DNA of 64,000 nt. It comes from an uncultured Roseobacter sp. Lineage in GTDB: Bacteria > Pseudomonadota > Alphaproteobacteria > Rhodobacterales > Rhodobacteraceae. The stretch's first letter is position 1, and each line of letters begins with the position of its first letter. Made by a program: the position numbers and the translations under genes. Positions 1 to 8,786 of this stretch are shown in pieces. Under the pieces are notes generated by a model. It was not told the DNA's origin, searched no databases, and saw only the letters and a program-made list of their open reading frames with translations. The stretch covers positions 970,390 to 1,034,389 of the forward strand of contig NZ_CANLKW010000002.1 of NCBI RefSeq assembly GCF_947491795.1. The letters are read 5' to 3'.

Positions 1-44
1 CGCCGGCCGGAGTTTTGCTGGTCGGACGTGGGAGAAGTTGTCAT
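1..44 (-). CDS. ABC transporter permease, N-terminal fragment (runs off left edge)
   Basis: On the minus strand an ATG at position 44 opens a frame that starts MTTSPTSDQQNSGR and leaves the window. It begins 4 bases after the stop of the upstream permease, in the place where carbohydrate ABC operons normally carry the second permease (MalG/UgpE type). A hydrophilic start before the first membrane segment is usual for that family. Only 14 residues are visible and the ribosome-binding site is weak, so the identity rests on position alone. Confidence 0.5.
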   Translation of the reverse strand, partial: MTTSPTSDQQNSGR

Positions 45-47
45 GTC

Positions 48-920
48 TCAGTTCTTTCTGAACACAAATTTGGCATAGGCGTAGGTCAGGAAAATCATCG
101 GGATCACCATCAGCCATGCTACCGAAGCGGCATAGCCGATCTGGCCGTACTTCATGCCGTTAAAGTAGATGTAGTGGCTCAGCGTTTGCGTGGCCGTGCC
201 CGGACCGCCGTTTGTTAACATGAAAATCTGATCAAATGTCTTGAGGCTGAAGATCGACTTCAGGATGATTACTACCGCCAGGACGGGCGCAAGCTGGGGC
301 AGTGTGATATCCCTGAAAACCCTCCATCCCGAAGCGCCATCGACCTGGGCGGCTTCGATCGTATCCTGCGGAACGCTTGCCAGTCCACCGATCAGAACCA
401 GTGTCAGAAACGGGATCCAGCCCCATACGTCGGCCATCACGCAGACGGCAAAAGCCAGAACCGGATCGGCAAGCCAGCTGACATCCGCAAGAGGGGGAAT
501 GATAACGCCAAAGAAGGCGTCAAACAGCCCGAATTCCGGGTTAAACATAAAGCGAAAACTGACACCAATGAGCGCGGGGCTCATCGCGAACGGCAGGATG
601 AGCAGCGTCTGCACGCCCGACCGGAACCTCCCACCGGGCGCCAGGAGCATTGCCAGGCCAAGGGCCAGTACCGTTGTCAGCGCGACGGTCAGAAATGTAT
701 AGACCGTCGTTACCCAGACAGAGTTCCAGAAAGCAGGTTCCTGGCTGAACGCCCAGGTAAAGTTCTCCCAACCCAGATACTGATCCAATGACCCGGGCCG
801 GTTCAGGCGTCCAACAGTAAACGACAGACGCAGGCTTTCGATCAGGGGCCAGACTGCAGTTGCAAAAACCACAAGAACAGCCGGCAGAACCAACAGATAT
901 TTCAGCGTGTTGTCGCGCAT
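48..920 (-). CDS. Carbohydrate ABC transporter permease (MalF/UgpA family)
   Basis: Inner-membrane subunit of a binding-protein-dependent importer, probably for a sugar or polyol. The 290 residues begin with a membrane segment at about 8-28, and five further hydrophobic stretches follow. The EAA loop that contacts the ATPase is clear at about residues 188-210 (EAAQVDGASGW, then LPQLAP). Length and layout match the 280-310-residue family. It is the second gene of an operon: the binding protein lies upstream and a second permease seems to follow at the window edge. No ATPase gene is visible, so it is either beyond the edge or shared. The substrate cannot be read from the sequence. Confidence 0.9.
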   Translation of the reverse strand: MRDNTLKYLLVLPAVLVVFATAVWPLIESLRLSFTVGRLNRPGSLDQYLGWENFTWAFSQEPAFWNSVWVTTVYTFLTVALTTVLALGLAMLLAPGGRFRSGVQTLLILPFAMSPALIGVSFRFMFNPEFGLFDAFFGVIIPPLADVSWLADPVLAFAVCVMADVWGWIPFLTLVLIGGLASVPQDTIEAAQVDGASGWRVFRDITLPQLAPVLAVVIILKSIFSLKTFDQIFMLTNGGPGTATQTLSHYIYFNGMKYGQIGYAASVAWLMVIPMIFLTYAYAKFVFRKN

Positions 921-940
921 GACACCTCCGGCATCCTGAG

Positions 941-968
941 ATCTGCCCCACCAGTTTGCGGGGCAGAT
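941..968 (-). promoter_or_regulatory. Stem-loop between binding-protein and permease genes
   Basis: The arms ATCTGCCCC (941-949) and GGGGCAGAT (960-968) pair perfectly over 9 bp around a 10-base loop. The structure lies in the 88-base gap between the stop of the solute-binding protein and the start of the permease. On the transcribed strand no T-run follows, so it is more likely an mRNA-stabilising or attenuating element than a full terminator. Four other transporter operons here carry an equivalent structure. Confidence 0.6.
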
Positions 969-1008
969 TTTGGTTTAACCGGACCGCGGCCCGGTCAGGG
1001 AGGAAGGG

Positions 1009-2331
1009 TTATTCGATGCGACCGGCACGTTTCAGAACGCGTGTTGCCTGTTCTGCGGCATCCATCATCAACTGGCGGGTGTCTCCCCCGGCGGCAGCCT
1101 CGGCGATTGCAGCAGACAGGATATCACCTACTTCCGGCCATTCCGGGATCTGCGGCATGATGTCGGATTCCTTAAGTGACTCCCATGCGGCTTTCTGAAT
1201 GCCGTCGTTTGCAGCATTCACATCGGGGTCCTGAAGCGAGCTGACGTGTGTTACCACGTTGTTAACGATTGGTTTTCCTGCCACTTCACGCTCGACAGCA
1301 TTTGCCTTGTCCATCTCCGGGTTCGACAGCCACTTGAGAAATTCCCAGGCGGCATCTTTGTTGTCGGAGTATTCCGAAATCGAGAAAGGCATTGAAATTG
1401 CGTAAGTTTTTGTTGTGCCGTTGTAGGACGGCATGCCAGAAAACGCGACCTGATCTTTGGTCAGAGTGGATGTATCCGGATTGTAAAAGCCGGAGTAGGC
1501 CCACCACCAAACAGGGATCATGGCTGAATTGCCCTGCATAAAGGACTGGCGCGCATCCTGCTCGACAAAGGCGAGGCTGTTTGGGTTGGTCACGCCGTGC
1601 ACAGTGTGCAGGGCGATGTAGTCTTCGGTTGCCTGTAATGCCTCTTCTGACGTCCATGCCGGCGTCCAGTCGTCATTAAAGACGTCGCCACCTGCGGCCC
1701 AGAGGAAGTTGATCCAGATGAAGAGGTTTTGACGGTTGCCGTCGTTATTATAGTAAAGAGCCAGCGGCGCGATGTCCGGGTTGGTCTCTTTCAGCTCTTT
1801 GCCGATTTCGATGACTTCCTCCCAGCTGGTGGGGGGCTCAGGGATCAGGTCTTTGCGGTAAAACATGAGCTGCGGATGTGCGCGCAGAGGAAACCCAAGT
1901 GTTTCACCTTCAAACTGTGCCGAGCGCGCAAACGCAGCCGGGTACCGGTCCATTGAAATACCGTCACGCGCCATCAGCTCATCGATCTTCATCAGCCAGT
2001 GAGAGTTGGGTGGGCCCCAGCTGTCGAGATAGTTCACAACGTCGAATGTGCCGTTGGCCGCAATGCCTTCGGCGTTGATTTTTTCCTGAAGCGACCCGAA
2101 CGGGATAAACGTCCATTCTGTTTCTATGCCTGTAAGCTCGGTGAATTCATCGTCCCGCAGCATCAGCCCGTCGAACTGCGGGGTGACAACACTGAGGATG
2201 TTCAGTTTGGCTCCCTCAAAAGGTTTGCCCTCCAAAAGGTTGTATGGAACGTCTTGTGCAGAAACAGAAAGCGGGGCGAGCAGCATAGTCGCAGCCGCCA
2301 TTCCGGTCATAAGAAAATTTCTTTTGCGCAT
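1009..2331 (-). CDS. ABC transporter solute-binding protein, family 1 (sugar type)
   Basis: Periplasmic receptor of the sugar-type importer. The start at 2331 gives MRKRNF followed by a hydrophobic stretch ending LSVSAQD, a typical Sec signal peptide with cleavage near residue 25. A strong AGGGAGG sits 5 bases upstream. An ATG at 2334 is adjacent but too close to the Shine-Dalgarno, and one at 2355 would lie upstream of it. The 440 residues, with the FPLRAHPQLMFYRKDL region and several tryptophan-rich stretches, fit the type-1 extracellular solute-binding family. It is the first gene of the operon, with promoter and palindrome just upstream. The ligand is unknown. Confidence 0.9.
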   Translation of the reverse strand: MRKRNFLMTGMAAATMLLAPLSVSAQDVPYNLLEGKPFEGAKLNILSVVTPQFDGLMLRDDEFTELTGIETEWTFIPFGSLQEKINAEGIAANGTFDVVNYLDSWGPPNSHWLMKIDELMARDGISMDRYPAAFARSAQFEGETLGFPLRAHPQLMFYRKDLIPEPPTSWEEVIEIGKELKETNPDIAPLALYYNNDGNRQNLFIWINFLWAAGGDVFNDDWTPAWTSEEALQATEDYIALHTVHGVTNPNSLAFVEQDARQSFMQGNSAMIPVWWWAYSGFYNPDTSTLTKDQVAFSGMPSYNGTTKTYAISMPFSISEYSDNKDAAWEFLKWLSNPEMDKANAVEREVAGKPIVNNVVTHVSSLQDPDVNAANDGIQKAAWESLKESDIMPQIPEWPEVGDILSAAIAEAAAGGDTRQLMMDAAEQATRVLKRAGRIE

Positions 2332-2366
2332 CATTTCCTCCCTCGTGATTCGCAAACTTCAGGTTG

Positions 2367-2395
2367 AGCATAGGATTGCAAGAATACGTATTCAA
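2367..2395 (-). promoter_or_regulatory. Sigma-70 promoter with palindromic operator for the sugar ABC operon
   Basis: Reading the minus strand, TTGAAT (2395-2390) and TATGCT (2372-2367) are spaced by exactly 17 bases and lie 36 bases upstream of the binding-protein start. The perfect 12-base palindrome GAATACGTATTC (2382-2393) overlaps the -35 box, where a repressor would block polymerase. The cognate regulator is not obvious in the window. Confidence 0.5.
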
Positions 2396-2600
2396 CAAAT
2401 TTCAGAATTCGTTTGTGATGACCCCGCCGGCGAATGCACATGCGGGAGAGAAAAAAAATCGCCGTGGCCTGCGCCAGGGTGTACGCAATCCCTGATCGGG
2501 CACATCAGCAATAACGGCAGATATCAGGGCCCGCTGGTATATCCCGTATCAGGGGGGAAGCGCATGAACGAACGGTTCCACCTGCAGTGCCAACCGGATG

Positions 2601-3080
2601 TCAGTAATCCTCGCCGGCGTATTGATTGGGTACGTTTTCCGCCTTTTGGTCGCCGATGAATTCCGCCCAGTCACTGCCGGGTCGCCAGATAGACTCCATG
2701 ATTTCGAATGCCTGCTCATCTGACACCTCGTTGTTGGTTTTGGCGTAGCGGTAGAAAAACGCGCTGACCCTTGCATTGTAGATGCAATGCACGTGAATAA
2801 GCTTGTCGGAATTGGCCTCAAGAACGCTCCTGAAGTCTTCGAAATTCTGATCGGTTGGATTTTCAAAATCGACAGGAATGTGGATGTACACCATTCCAAG
2901 CCTGGCAACAGTTTCGGCTTCGGTTTCGAGAGCCCCCTCACCATGTCCTGGACCCGTGTTGACGATATGTGTCACACCGAGGCGCTGAATATCTGCGAGT
3001 TGCAAAGCGTCAGGTTGTCCTGAAGTCGTCAGGCGCGCATTAATGCGCCGCCAGTTCAGAATATCGTCGGGGTCTTTCAT
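2601..3080 (-). CDS. Protein tyrosine phosphatase-like protein (DUF442/BLH-type fold)
   Basis: A 159-residue cytoplasmic protein resembling the small phosphatase-like family associated with beta-lactamase-hydrolase-like proteins. The N-terminal region NARLTTSGQP and the later VHC-IYNA-R segment (Cys99, Arg104) form the phosphate-binding loop. The spacing is CX4R, as in that family, rather than the CX5R of classical tyrosine phosphatases. A strong AAGGAGG lies 6 bases before the start. It is downstream of the DUF1272 gene on the same strand with 15 bases between. The substrate is unknown. The loop lacks the usual Ser/Gly residues, so activity is not certain. Confidence 0.75.
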   Translation of the reverse strand: MKDPDDILNWRRINARLTTSGQPDALQLADIQRLGVTHIVNTGPGHGEGALETEAETVARLGMVYIHIPVDFENPTDQNFEDFRSVLEANSDKLIHVHCIYNARVSAFFYRYAKTNNEVSDEQAFEIMESIWRPGSDWAEFIGDQKAENVPNQYAGEDY

Positions 3081-3095
3081 GTCGCCCTCCTTGCT

Positions 3096-3350
3096 TCAAA
3101 CGTCAAAATCGGAACAGGCAACATGTGCTTTTCTGTAGCGCTCTGTTGACGCTGGAAACTTCGAAAGCTTGCTTTTCGGCCGCAAGGGACGGCTTGCGAA
3201 GTTGCCACCACAGTTGGGGCAAATGTTGGCAAACCTCTGCTCAGCGCAGCTTTTGCAGAAAGTACACTCAAATGAGCAGATCACAGCGTCTGTCGAGGAT
3301 GGTGGCAGACCCCTGTCACAGCACTCGCAATTTGGTTTTAAAATCAGCAT
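3096..3350 (-). CDS. DUF1272 domain protein, small zinc-binding protein
   Basis: An 84-residue protein that begins MLILKPNCECCDR and has the DUF1272 cysteine pattern: a CECC cluster near residues 8-11, CSFECTFCKSC near 25-35, and CPNCGG near 44-49. These would hold two zinc ions. The C-terminal tail (about 25 residues) is basic and less conserved. The family has no established function. It is divergent from the GlxA-type regulator, with 62 bases between starts, and probably cotranscribed with the phosphatase-like gene downstream. Confidence 0.85.
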   Translation of the reverse strand: MLILKPNCECCDRGLPPSSTDAVICSFECTFCKSCAEQRFANICPNCGGNFASRPLRPKSKLSKFPASTERYRKAHVACSDFDV

Positions 3351-3412
3351 ATCATCATTCCCTGCAATTCGGTTTGTAGACTACCCGCTTACCGTCTGGC
3401 AGGAATGACAAC

Positions 3413-4417
3413 ATGACTGCAAAAACGGCCAAAGTGAGACTTCAGCATATGAATCCTAAGCTTGTCGTTTTTGTTGTGTATCCGGACATAGTGCTGTTGG
3501 ATCTGGTTGGTCCGTTGCAGGTGTTCTCTCATGCGCCAGATCCGAAAACGCAAGAAAACGGGTACAAGTGTGTAGTTGTGTCGGTAAATGGCGGATCAAC
3601 TGAGACGAATACCGTCGTCTCAATCCCCAGCCAGCCGGTCTCTGAAATTGCCGGTCACCACATCCACACGTTGATTGTCGTCGGCGGCGACGGCGCGATA
3701 CCTGGCATGCGTAACGAACGTCTTGTTGACACTATCAGGACGCTGGCTGCCCGTTCAGTGCGCGTGTGTTCCGTTTGTTCCGGTGCGCTGGTACTCGCAG
3801 CCACTGGTTTGCTGGATGGCAGACGTGCGGTAACGCATTGGGATGATTGCAGGATGCTCGCAGAAGAATTTCCCAGAGTTCGCGTTGAACCTGATCCGAT
3901 TTACATCAAGGATGGTGATGTCTGGACATCTGCGGGTATTACGGCGGGCATCGACATGGCGCTGGCGATAGTGTCCGAGGATTTGGGGCGGCACTCTGCA
4001 ATGGCTGTCGCCCGATCGATGGTCGCTCAAATGGTTCGTTCTGGCGGGCAATCGCAATTCAGTCCGGCTCTGGGGCGACAGGCAATTGACGGCGCAGGGC
4101 GTTTTGAAGCTTTGCATGCATGGATTCAGGAAAACCTCGATGCGCCCTTGCCCGTTGAGACCCTGGCGGACAGGGCCGGCATGAGCGCGCGCAATTTCTC
4201 GCGTATCTATTCAAAAACTATGGGGATTACGCCGGCCAAGGCGGTCGAGGCTATGCGGATCGAAAAAGCACAGGACCTGTTGGCGGCGAGCTCTATGAGT
4301 ATCAAGCAGATCGCCACGGAGTGTGGTTTCAACGGAGAAGACCGTATGCGCCGCGCGTTTGTCAGGGCTATGAATTTGTCACCTTCCGAATACCGGCAGA
4401 ACTTTCAGATTTCGTGA
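3413..4417 (+). CDS. GlxA family transcriptional regulator (DJ-1/PfpI + AraC HTH)
   Basis: The 334 residues contain an N-terminal DJ-1/PfpI-like domain (about 15-190) with the nucleophile-elbow-like VCSVCSGALV near residue 125. The C-terminal AraC helix-turn-helix pair (about 230-330) includes LADRAGMSARNFSRIY and the second helix pair ending CGFNGEDRMRRAF. In this family the first domain is thought to sense a small ligand rather than act as an enzyme. The start has an AGGA 11 bases upstream; an internal Met at residue 13 is a weaker alternative. Its target could be the divergent DUF1272 gene or a distant operon. Confidence 0.9.
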   Translation: MTAKTAKVRLQHMNPKLVVFVVYPDIVLLDLVGPLQVFSHAPDPKTQENGYKCVVVSVNGGSTETNTVVSIPSQPVSEIAGHHIHTLIVVGGDGAIPGMRNERLVDTIRTLAARSVRVCSVCSGALVLAATGLLDGRRAVTHWDDCRMLAEEFPRVRVEPDPIYIKDGDVWTSAGITAGIDMALAIVSEDLGRHSAMAVARSMVAQMVRSGGQSQFSPALGRQAIDGAGRFEALHAWIQENLDAPLPVETLADRAGMSARNFSRIYSKTMGITPAKAVEAMRIEKAQDLLAASSMSIKQIATECGFNGEDRMRRAFVRAMNLSPSEYRQNFQIS

Positions 4418-5055
4418 CGGGATTGTAGATGGGTGTCCGCACCGTTTCTTTGCGCATACGGTCCGTCGTTTCCATCCCGGATCTGGTGGAAACCGCGGCC
4501 CATCAGCTTTCGAGAATGTTCATGTGATTGAGCAGGTTGGGTACGGGGCAATCAGGACGTTGAAACGGTGATCCGGGTGTGGTGGTTCAATGCACCCGAC
4601 GGATTGTTTGCTTTCAGGTCTGGCGCTGATGGCGAGGCCCGGCTTTCTACCAACGGCGGCTCCATTTCAGCGGCAAGTCAGTCGTTTCACCAACAGGAAT
4701 GTAAACTCAAAAAGTTTTATACTGCTTTGATGATCAGATTAAAAACGGCTGGCCGGGTTTCTTGCTGGACATCAGTAACGTTCTCTTTTGGGTGTATGCC
4801 GGGAGCAACATCCGGACCAATTTCAGCCGATCAATGATAGCCAGTCTGTGTATCGGGAAACTGACTGAACCCAAGCGACTGGTGACACTTCAGCATCACT
4901 GAGGAACAACAGAGTTATTTGCCTAAAAAAGTGCCGGAACTATTTGGACAAAAGACGGTCGGGGGATTTCTGTTGACTCGCTGGAGAGTTTCAGCTTCCG
5001 TACCAATCTGTAATTGGTTCGCCTTTTTGTTGGGAATTGTCTACAGGAAGACTCT
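4418..5055 (+). other. Gene-free stretch ahead of the peptide transporter operon
   Basis: About 640 bases with no convincing gene. The longest open frame (4568-4837) has no family resemblance, an atypical composition and no good ribosome-binding site. The right end probably holds the promoter of the peptide operon. Confidence 0.6.
4973..5018 (+). promoter_or_regulatory. Possible promoter region and inverted repeat upstream of the peptide operon
   Basis: A TTGACT box at 4973-4978 resembles a -35 element, but no good -10 is seen at 17 bases. The inverted repeat ACCAAT-N5-ATTGGT at 5002-5018 lies 38 bases before the GTG start of the first ATPase gene. It could be an operator for the GntR regulator encoded within the operon (13180-13938). 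Both assignments are tentative. Confidence 0.3.
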
Positions 5056-6087
5056 GTGCCGAACATAATTCAAAACAGAACGTCAGCTGCTCAGAACGGC
5101 GCGCAGGCTCACGCGATGGAGCTGGTGGATCTTTCACTACGCTTTCGCGGTCAGCCAAATGACGTTGTCGATCAGGTTTCTCTGGCCGTTGGGCAGGGGG
5201 AGGTTCTGTGCGTCGTTGGCGAGTCGGGATGCGGAAAGAGCGTAACAGCCATGGCCCTGATGGGGCTTCTGTCTCCGGATTATTCCATAATTTCATCTGG
5301 AAACCTGAATGTTGGAGGGATATCCTTTGATCTCACGCGTGATGCTCTGCCGCGTGAGATGCGCGGTAGCCGCGTAGCCATGATTTTCCAGGAGCCGATG
5401 ACGTCTCTCAATCCTGTGTTCCGGATCGGTGATCAGATATGCGAGGCGATTCTCAGTCACGGTAACGTCAGCCGTTCTGACGCGATGGCGCGCGCCGAAG
5501 AAATGTTGAAGCGCGTTGGAATCGCAAACCCTGCGCAACGCCTGTTTGAGTTTCCGCACCAATTGTCCGGTGGTATGCGGCAACGTGTAATGATTGCAAT
5601 GGCTCTGGCCAACGATCCACAGGTTCTCATCGCGGATGAGCCGACGACCGCGCTCGATGTGACAATACAGGCTCAGATTCTCGACCTTATCCGCGACCTG
5701 CGGGATGACACCGGTATGGGTACGATCATGATTACTCACGACCTTGGCGTCGTTGCGGAAATTGCTGATCGTGTGGCTGTCATGTATGGTGGGCAGGTGG
5801 TTGAGCAAGGTCCGGTTCGGGACGTTTTTGAGAACCCGCAGCACCCCTACACAATTGGCCTGATGAGTGCCATGCCACGGTTGGATCGCCCGGGTGGCCG
5901 GCTGGCTATTGTTCCGGGGACCGTGCCAGCCATCTCCAATATGCCGGATGGTTGCCGTTTCAGAACGCGATGCGCCTTTGCAACATCCGAATGTGAACGC
6001 CGCCCCGGGCTGTCCGAATTTGCCGCGCAACACAGCGTCGCCTGTCACTTCGCGCCTCTGGAAGAAAACATCGGGGTTACAGCATGA
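5056..6087 (+). CDS. dppD: Peptide ABC transporter ATP-binding protein (DppD/OppD type)
   Basis: Cytoplasmic ATPase of a dipeptide/oligopeptide importer. The GTG at 5056 is preferred because AGGAAG lies 5 bases upstream; a TTG at 5014 in the same frame has no such site. With this start the protein has 343 residues: Walker A GESGCGKS (55-62), Q-loop region IFQEPMTSLNP, signature LSGGMRQRV and Walker B VLIADEPTTALD. A cysteine-containing oligopeptide-transporter C-terminal region (CRFRTRC) follows. It is the first gene of the operon and overlaps the next gene by ATGA. The symbol reflects family, not proven substrate. Confidence 0.9.
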   Translation: MPNIIQNRTSAAQNGAQAHAMELVDLSLRFRGQPNDVVDQVSLAVGQGEVLCVVGESGCGKSVTAMALMGLLSPDYSIISSGNLNVGGISFDLTRDALPREMRGSRVAMIFQEPMTSLNPVFRIGDQICEAILSHGNVSRSDAMARAEEMLKRVGIANPAQRLFEFPHQLSGGMRQRVMIAMALANDPQVLIADEPTTALDVTIQAQILDLIRDLRDDTGMGTIMITHDLGVVAEIADRVAVMYGGQVVEQGPVRDVFENPQHPYTIGLMSAMPRLDRPGGRLAIVPGTVPAISNMPDGCRFRTRCAFATSECERRPGLSEFAAQHSVACHFAPLEENIGVTA

Positions 6088-7205
6088 GTGATCAGGTCAT
6101 TCTGCAGGCCATCGATGTCGTCAAACACTTTGGAGGCGGCGATGGTTGGCTGACGCGCGCCCCGGTTGTCCAGGCTGTGGATGGCTTATCGTTCGACGTC
6201 ATGCGAGGCGAAACATTTGCAATCGTCGGCGAAAGCGGTTGCGGGAAATCGACGCTTGCGCGGCTTTTGATGCGCCTCCTGAGCCAGACCTCCGGCGATG
6301 TCCTGTTCGAAGGGCGCCAGATCAGCTCTGTCGAAGGAGAAGAGCTTCGAAAGCTGCGCCGGGACATGCAGTTTATCTTTCAGGATCCGTTTTCATCGCT
6401 GAACCCCAGGATGACAGTGGGCAAACTGGTCGGTGAGCCGCTGGAAGTGCATGCACCGGAACTGTCCGCTCGGGAGCGCCGCTCAAAAGTGGCGACGCTG
6501 CTGCGGCAGGTCGGTCTGCGTCAGGAACATGCTGACAGATATCCGCATGAATTCAGTGGCGGGCAGCGGCAGCGTGTTGGCATTGCCAGGGCCCTGGCAT
6601 CCGGTCCGAAGCTGATCATCGGTGATGAACCCGTTTCAGCGCTCGACGTGTCCGTTCAGGCTCAGGTTATAAACCTGCTTGGGGATATTTCCCGTGAGCT
6701 TGGGCTGACACTGGTCATAATCGCTCATGATCTGGGAGTGATCCGGCACATGAGTGATCGCGTGGCTGTAATGTATCTTGGACGAATCGTTGAGATTGGT
6801 TCGACCGAAGATGTGTTTACGGACCCAAAGCACCCTTATACCCAGGCTCTGCTCGCAGCAATTCCGTCGATGGATGGAAAGAGGACGGATCATAGTGCAA
6901 CTGTGAAGGGCGAAATGCCCAGCCCGTCTGATCCTCCTTCTGGTTGCCGCTTCCACACCAGATGCCCCTATGCACAGGATCGGTGCAGATCAGAAACGCC
7001 GCATCTGAGTCCCGGTGCCCGGCGGTCTCATCAGGTGGCGTGTCATTTTTCGGAAACACTGGAACGCCCGGCGTCGCTTGTTGCGCCAAAACCGAGATCA
7101 GAAACTGTTGAAGCCCGTTTTGCGCTGTACCGCGCGGCGACAGAGGGCGGAACCGTAAAGCATTTAAAAAACCCAAATCAACACCAACAGACAGAGAGGA
7201 CCTGA
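6084..7205 (+). CDS. dppF: Peptide ABC transporter ATP-binding protein (DppF/OppF type)
   Basis: The second ATPase, 373 residues. Walker A is GESGCGKST near residues 48-56, the signature FSGGQRQRVGIARAL is near 155, and Walker B is LIIGDEPVSALD near 175. It also has a C-terminal oligopeptide-transporter extension with CRFHTRCPYA. About 50 residues beyond that extension look linker-like. It starts inside the stop of the preceding ATPase gene, so the two are translationally coupled and should act as a heterodimer under the two permeases. The stop is 2 bases before the binding-protein start. Confidence 0.9.
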   Translation: MSDQVILQAIDVVKHFGGGDGWLTRAPVVQAVDGLSFDVMRGETFAIVGESGCGKSTLARLLMRLLSQTSGDVLFEGRQISSVEGEELRKLRRDMQFIFQDPFSSLNPRMTVGKLVGEPLEVHAPELSARERRSKVATLLRQVGLRQEHADRYPHEFSGGQRQRVGIARALASGPKLIIGDEPVSALDVSVQAQVINLLGDISRELGLTLVIIAHDLGVIRHMSDRVAVMYLGRIVEIGSTEDVFTDPKHPYTQALLAAIPSMDGKRTDHSATVKGEMPSPSDPPSGCRFHTRCPYAQDRCRSETPHLSPGARRSHQVACHFSETLERPASLVAPKPRSETVEARFALYRAATEGGTVKHLKNPNQHQQTERT

Positions 7206-7207
7206 CA

Positions 7208-8728
7208 ATGTCACAACTGAAAAAGGCCATGATCACGGCACTGGTCGGCGCGACTGCGCTGACAGCAAGCCCGATTTTCGCCAAGGATCTGCGGATTGCA
7301 TTGCAATCTGACGCCGATGTACTGGACCCCGACCAGTCGCGGACGTTTGTAGGCCGGATCGTCTATGCGTCCCTGTGCGATAAGCTTGTTGATATCACGC
7401 CGAACCTGGAGATCATTCCGCAACTGGCGACATCCTGGACAACTTCTGACGACGGCACCGCGGTCACAATGCAGTTGCGTGAAGGTGTCGTGTTCCATGA
7501 TGGCACACCCTTTAATGCAGAGGCGGTTGCCGCAAACATTGAACGCTCGCAAACACTGGATGAATCGAGGCGCAAATCTGAACTTGCCTCCATCACCTCG
7601 ACAGAAGTCACGGGCGAATACGAAATAGTACTGAGTCTGGCAGGGCCCGATGCGACGCTTATGGCGCAGCTTGCGGACCGTGCAGGTATGATGATCTCTC
7701 CCACGGCGGCTGCGGCAGCAGGTGCAGATTTCGGTCTCAATCCCGTTTGCTCAGGCGCCTTCAGTTTTTCTGAGCGTGTGGCACAGGACAAAATCGTTCT
7801 GACCCGGTTTGACGACTATTGGAATGCGGAAGCGATCAACTTTGACAGCGTTACATTCCTTCCGATCCCTGACACTACAGTACGACTTGCGAACCTGCAG
7901 TCTGGTGATATCGACATGCTGGAACGCCTCGCAGCCACAGATCTGACCCAGGCACGGGGCGACTCCGGTATTGTTGTCGAAAGTGCTGTTTCGCTGGGAT
8001 ACCAGGGGATTACCTTTAACATCAACAATGGTGCACGCGGCGACAACCCCTGGGGCAATGACAAACGACTGCGCCAGGCTCTCAGCTATGCAATCGACCG
8101 CGAGGCGCTAAACCAGGTGGTCTTCGATGGTGCTTTTGCCCCGGGAAACCAGTCGTTCCCGTCTACGTCCCCGTGGTACAACCAGTCTTTGCCGCTTGAG
8201 GGCCGTGATATCGAAAAGGCGAAAGCACTGCTTGCTGAAGCGGGCTTTGCTGATGGGCTGGAACTGGAAGTTCAGGTGCCAAACTCCACGGAACCGCTTG
8301 CCGTGATGCAGGTCGTTCAGGCAATGGCCGCAGAGGCCGGTATTGATATCAAACTGACGTCAAAAGAGTTTGCGACCCTTCTGGCAGATCAGTCTGCAGG
8401 CGACTACACCGCAAGCCAGATCGGTTGGTCTGGGCGCGTCGACCCTGATGGAAACAACCATCAGTTCGTCACGACAAACGGCGGGATCAACGACTCCAAA
8501 TACTCAAATCCCAAAATGGATGAGTTGATGGACGCTGCCCGCGTTGCCGGATCAACGGAGGAGCGCAAGGCGCTCTATGACGAAGCAATGACAATCATGC
8601 TGGACGATCTGAACCGGGTTTTCCTTTACCATGTCAATTGGATCTGGGCTCACAACGCCAGCATGAAAGGGTTCACACCCTATCCGGATGGCATGATCCG
8701 TCTTGAGAACGTCACCTGGGAAGAATGA
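7208..8728 (+). CDS. Peptide ABC transporter substrate-binding protein (family 5)
   Basis: Periplasmic receptor, 506 residues, with a clear Sec signal peptide ending near SPIFAKD (cleavage about residue 26). The family-5 hallmark (TSDDGTAVTMQLREGVVFHDGTPF region) lies near residues 75-100. AGAGAGGA stands upstream of the ATG. Length and domain layout match dipeptide/glutathione-type receptors (DppA, GsiB). Neighbouring hydrolases suggest gamma-glutamyl or acylated peptides as ligand, but that is inference. A strong stem-loop follows the stop, which would favour high receptor expression. Confidence 0.9.
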   Translation: MSQLKKAMITALVGATALTASPIFAKDLRIALQSDADVLDPDQSRTFVGRIVYASLCDKLVDITPNLEIIPQLATSWTTSDDGTAVTMQLREGVVFHDGTPFNAEAVAANIERSQTLDESRRKSELASITSTEVTGEYEIVLSLAGPDATLMAQLADRAGMMISPTAAAAAGADFGLNPVCSGAFSFSERVAQDKIVLTRFDDYWNAEAINFDSVTFLPIPDTTVRLANLQSGDIDMLERLAATDLTQARGDSGIVVESAVSLGYQGITFNINNGARGDNPWGNDKRLRQALSYAIDREALNQVVFDGAFAPGNQSFPSTSPWYNQSLPLEGRDIEKAKALLAEAGFADGLELEVQVPNSTEPLAVMQVVQAMAAEAGIDIKLTSKEFATLLADQSAGDYTASQIGWSGRVDPDGNNHQFVTTNGGINDSKYSNPKMDELMDAARVAGSTEERKALYDEAMTIMLDDLNRVFLYHVNWIWAHNASMKGFTPYPDGMIRLENVTWEE

Positions 8729-8737
8729 TCTGAACCC

Positions 8738-8766
8738 GCCTTCGCCAGCGAAGTGCTGGCGGAGGC
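8738..8766 (+). promoter_or_regulatory. Stem-loop between binding-protein and permease genes
   Basis: The arms GCCTTCGCCAGC (8738-8749) and GCTGGCGGAGGC (8755-8766) pair over 12 bp with one G-U pair and a 5-base loop. They sit in the 58-base gap after the binding-protein stop. No T-run follows, so partial attenuation or 3'-end protection of the upstream mRNA is more likely than termination. Confidence 0.65.
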
Positions 8767-8786
8767 CTGCAAACTGAGGCTGTAGT

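Noticed and set aside
4568..4837. 89-codon plus-strand frame in the gap before the peptide operon
   Set aside because: No family resemblance, no ribosome-binding site, and composition unlike neighbouring proteins.
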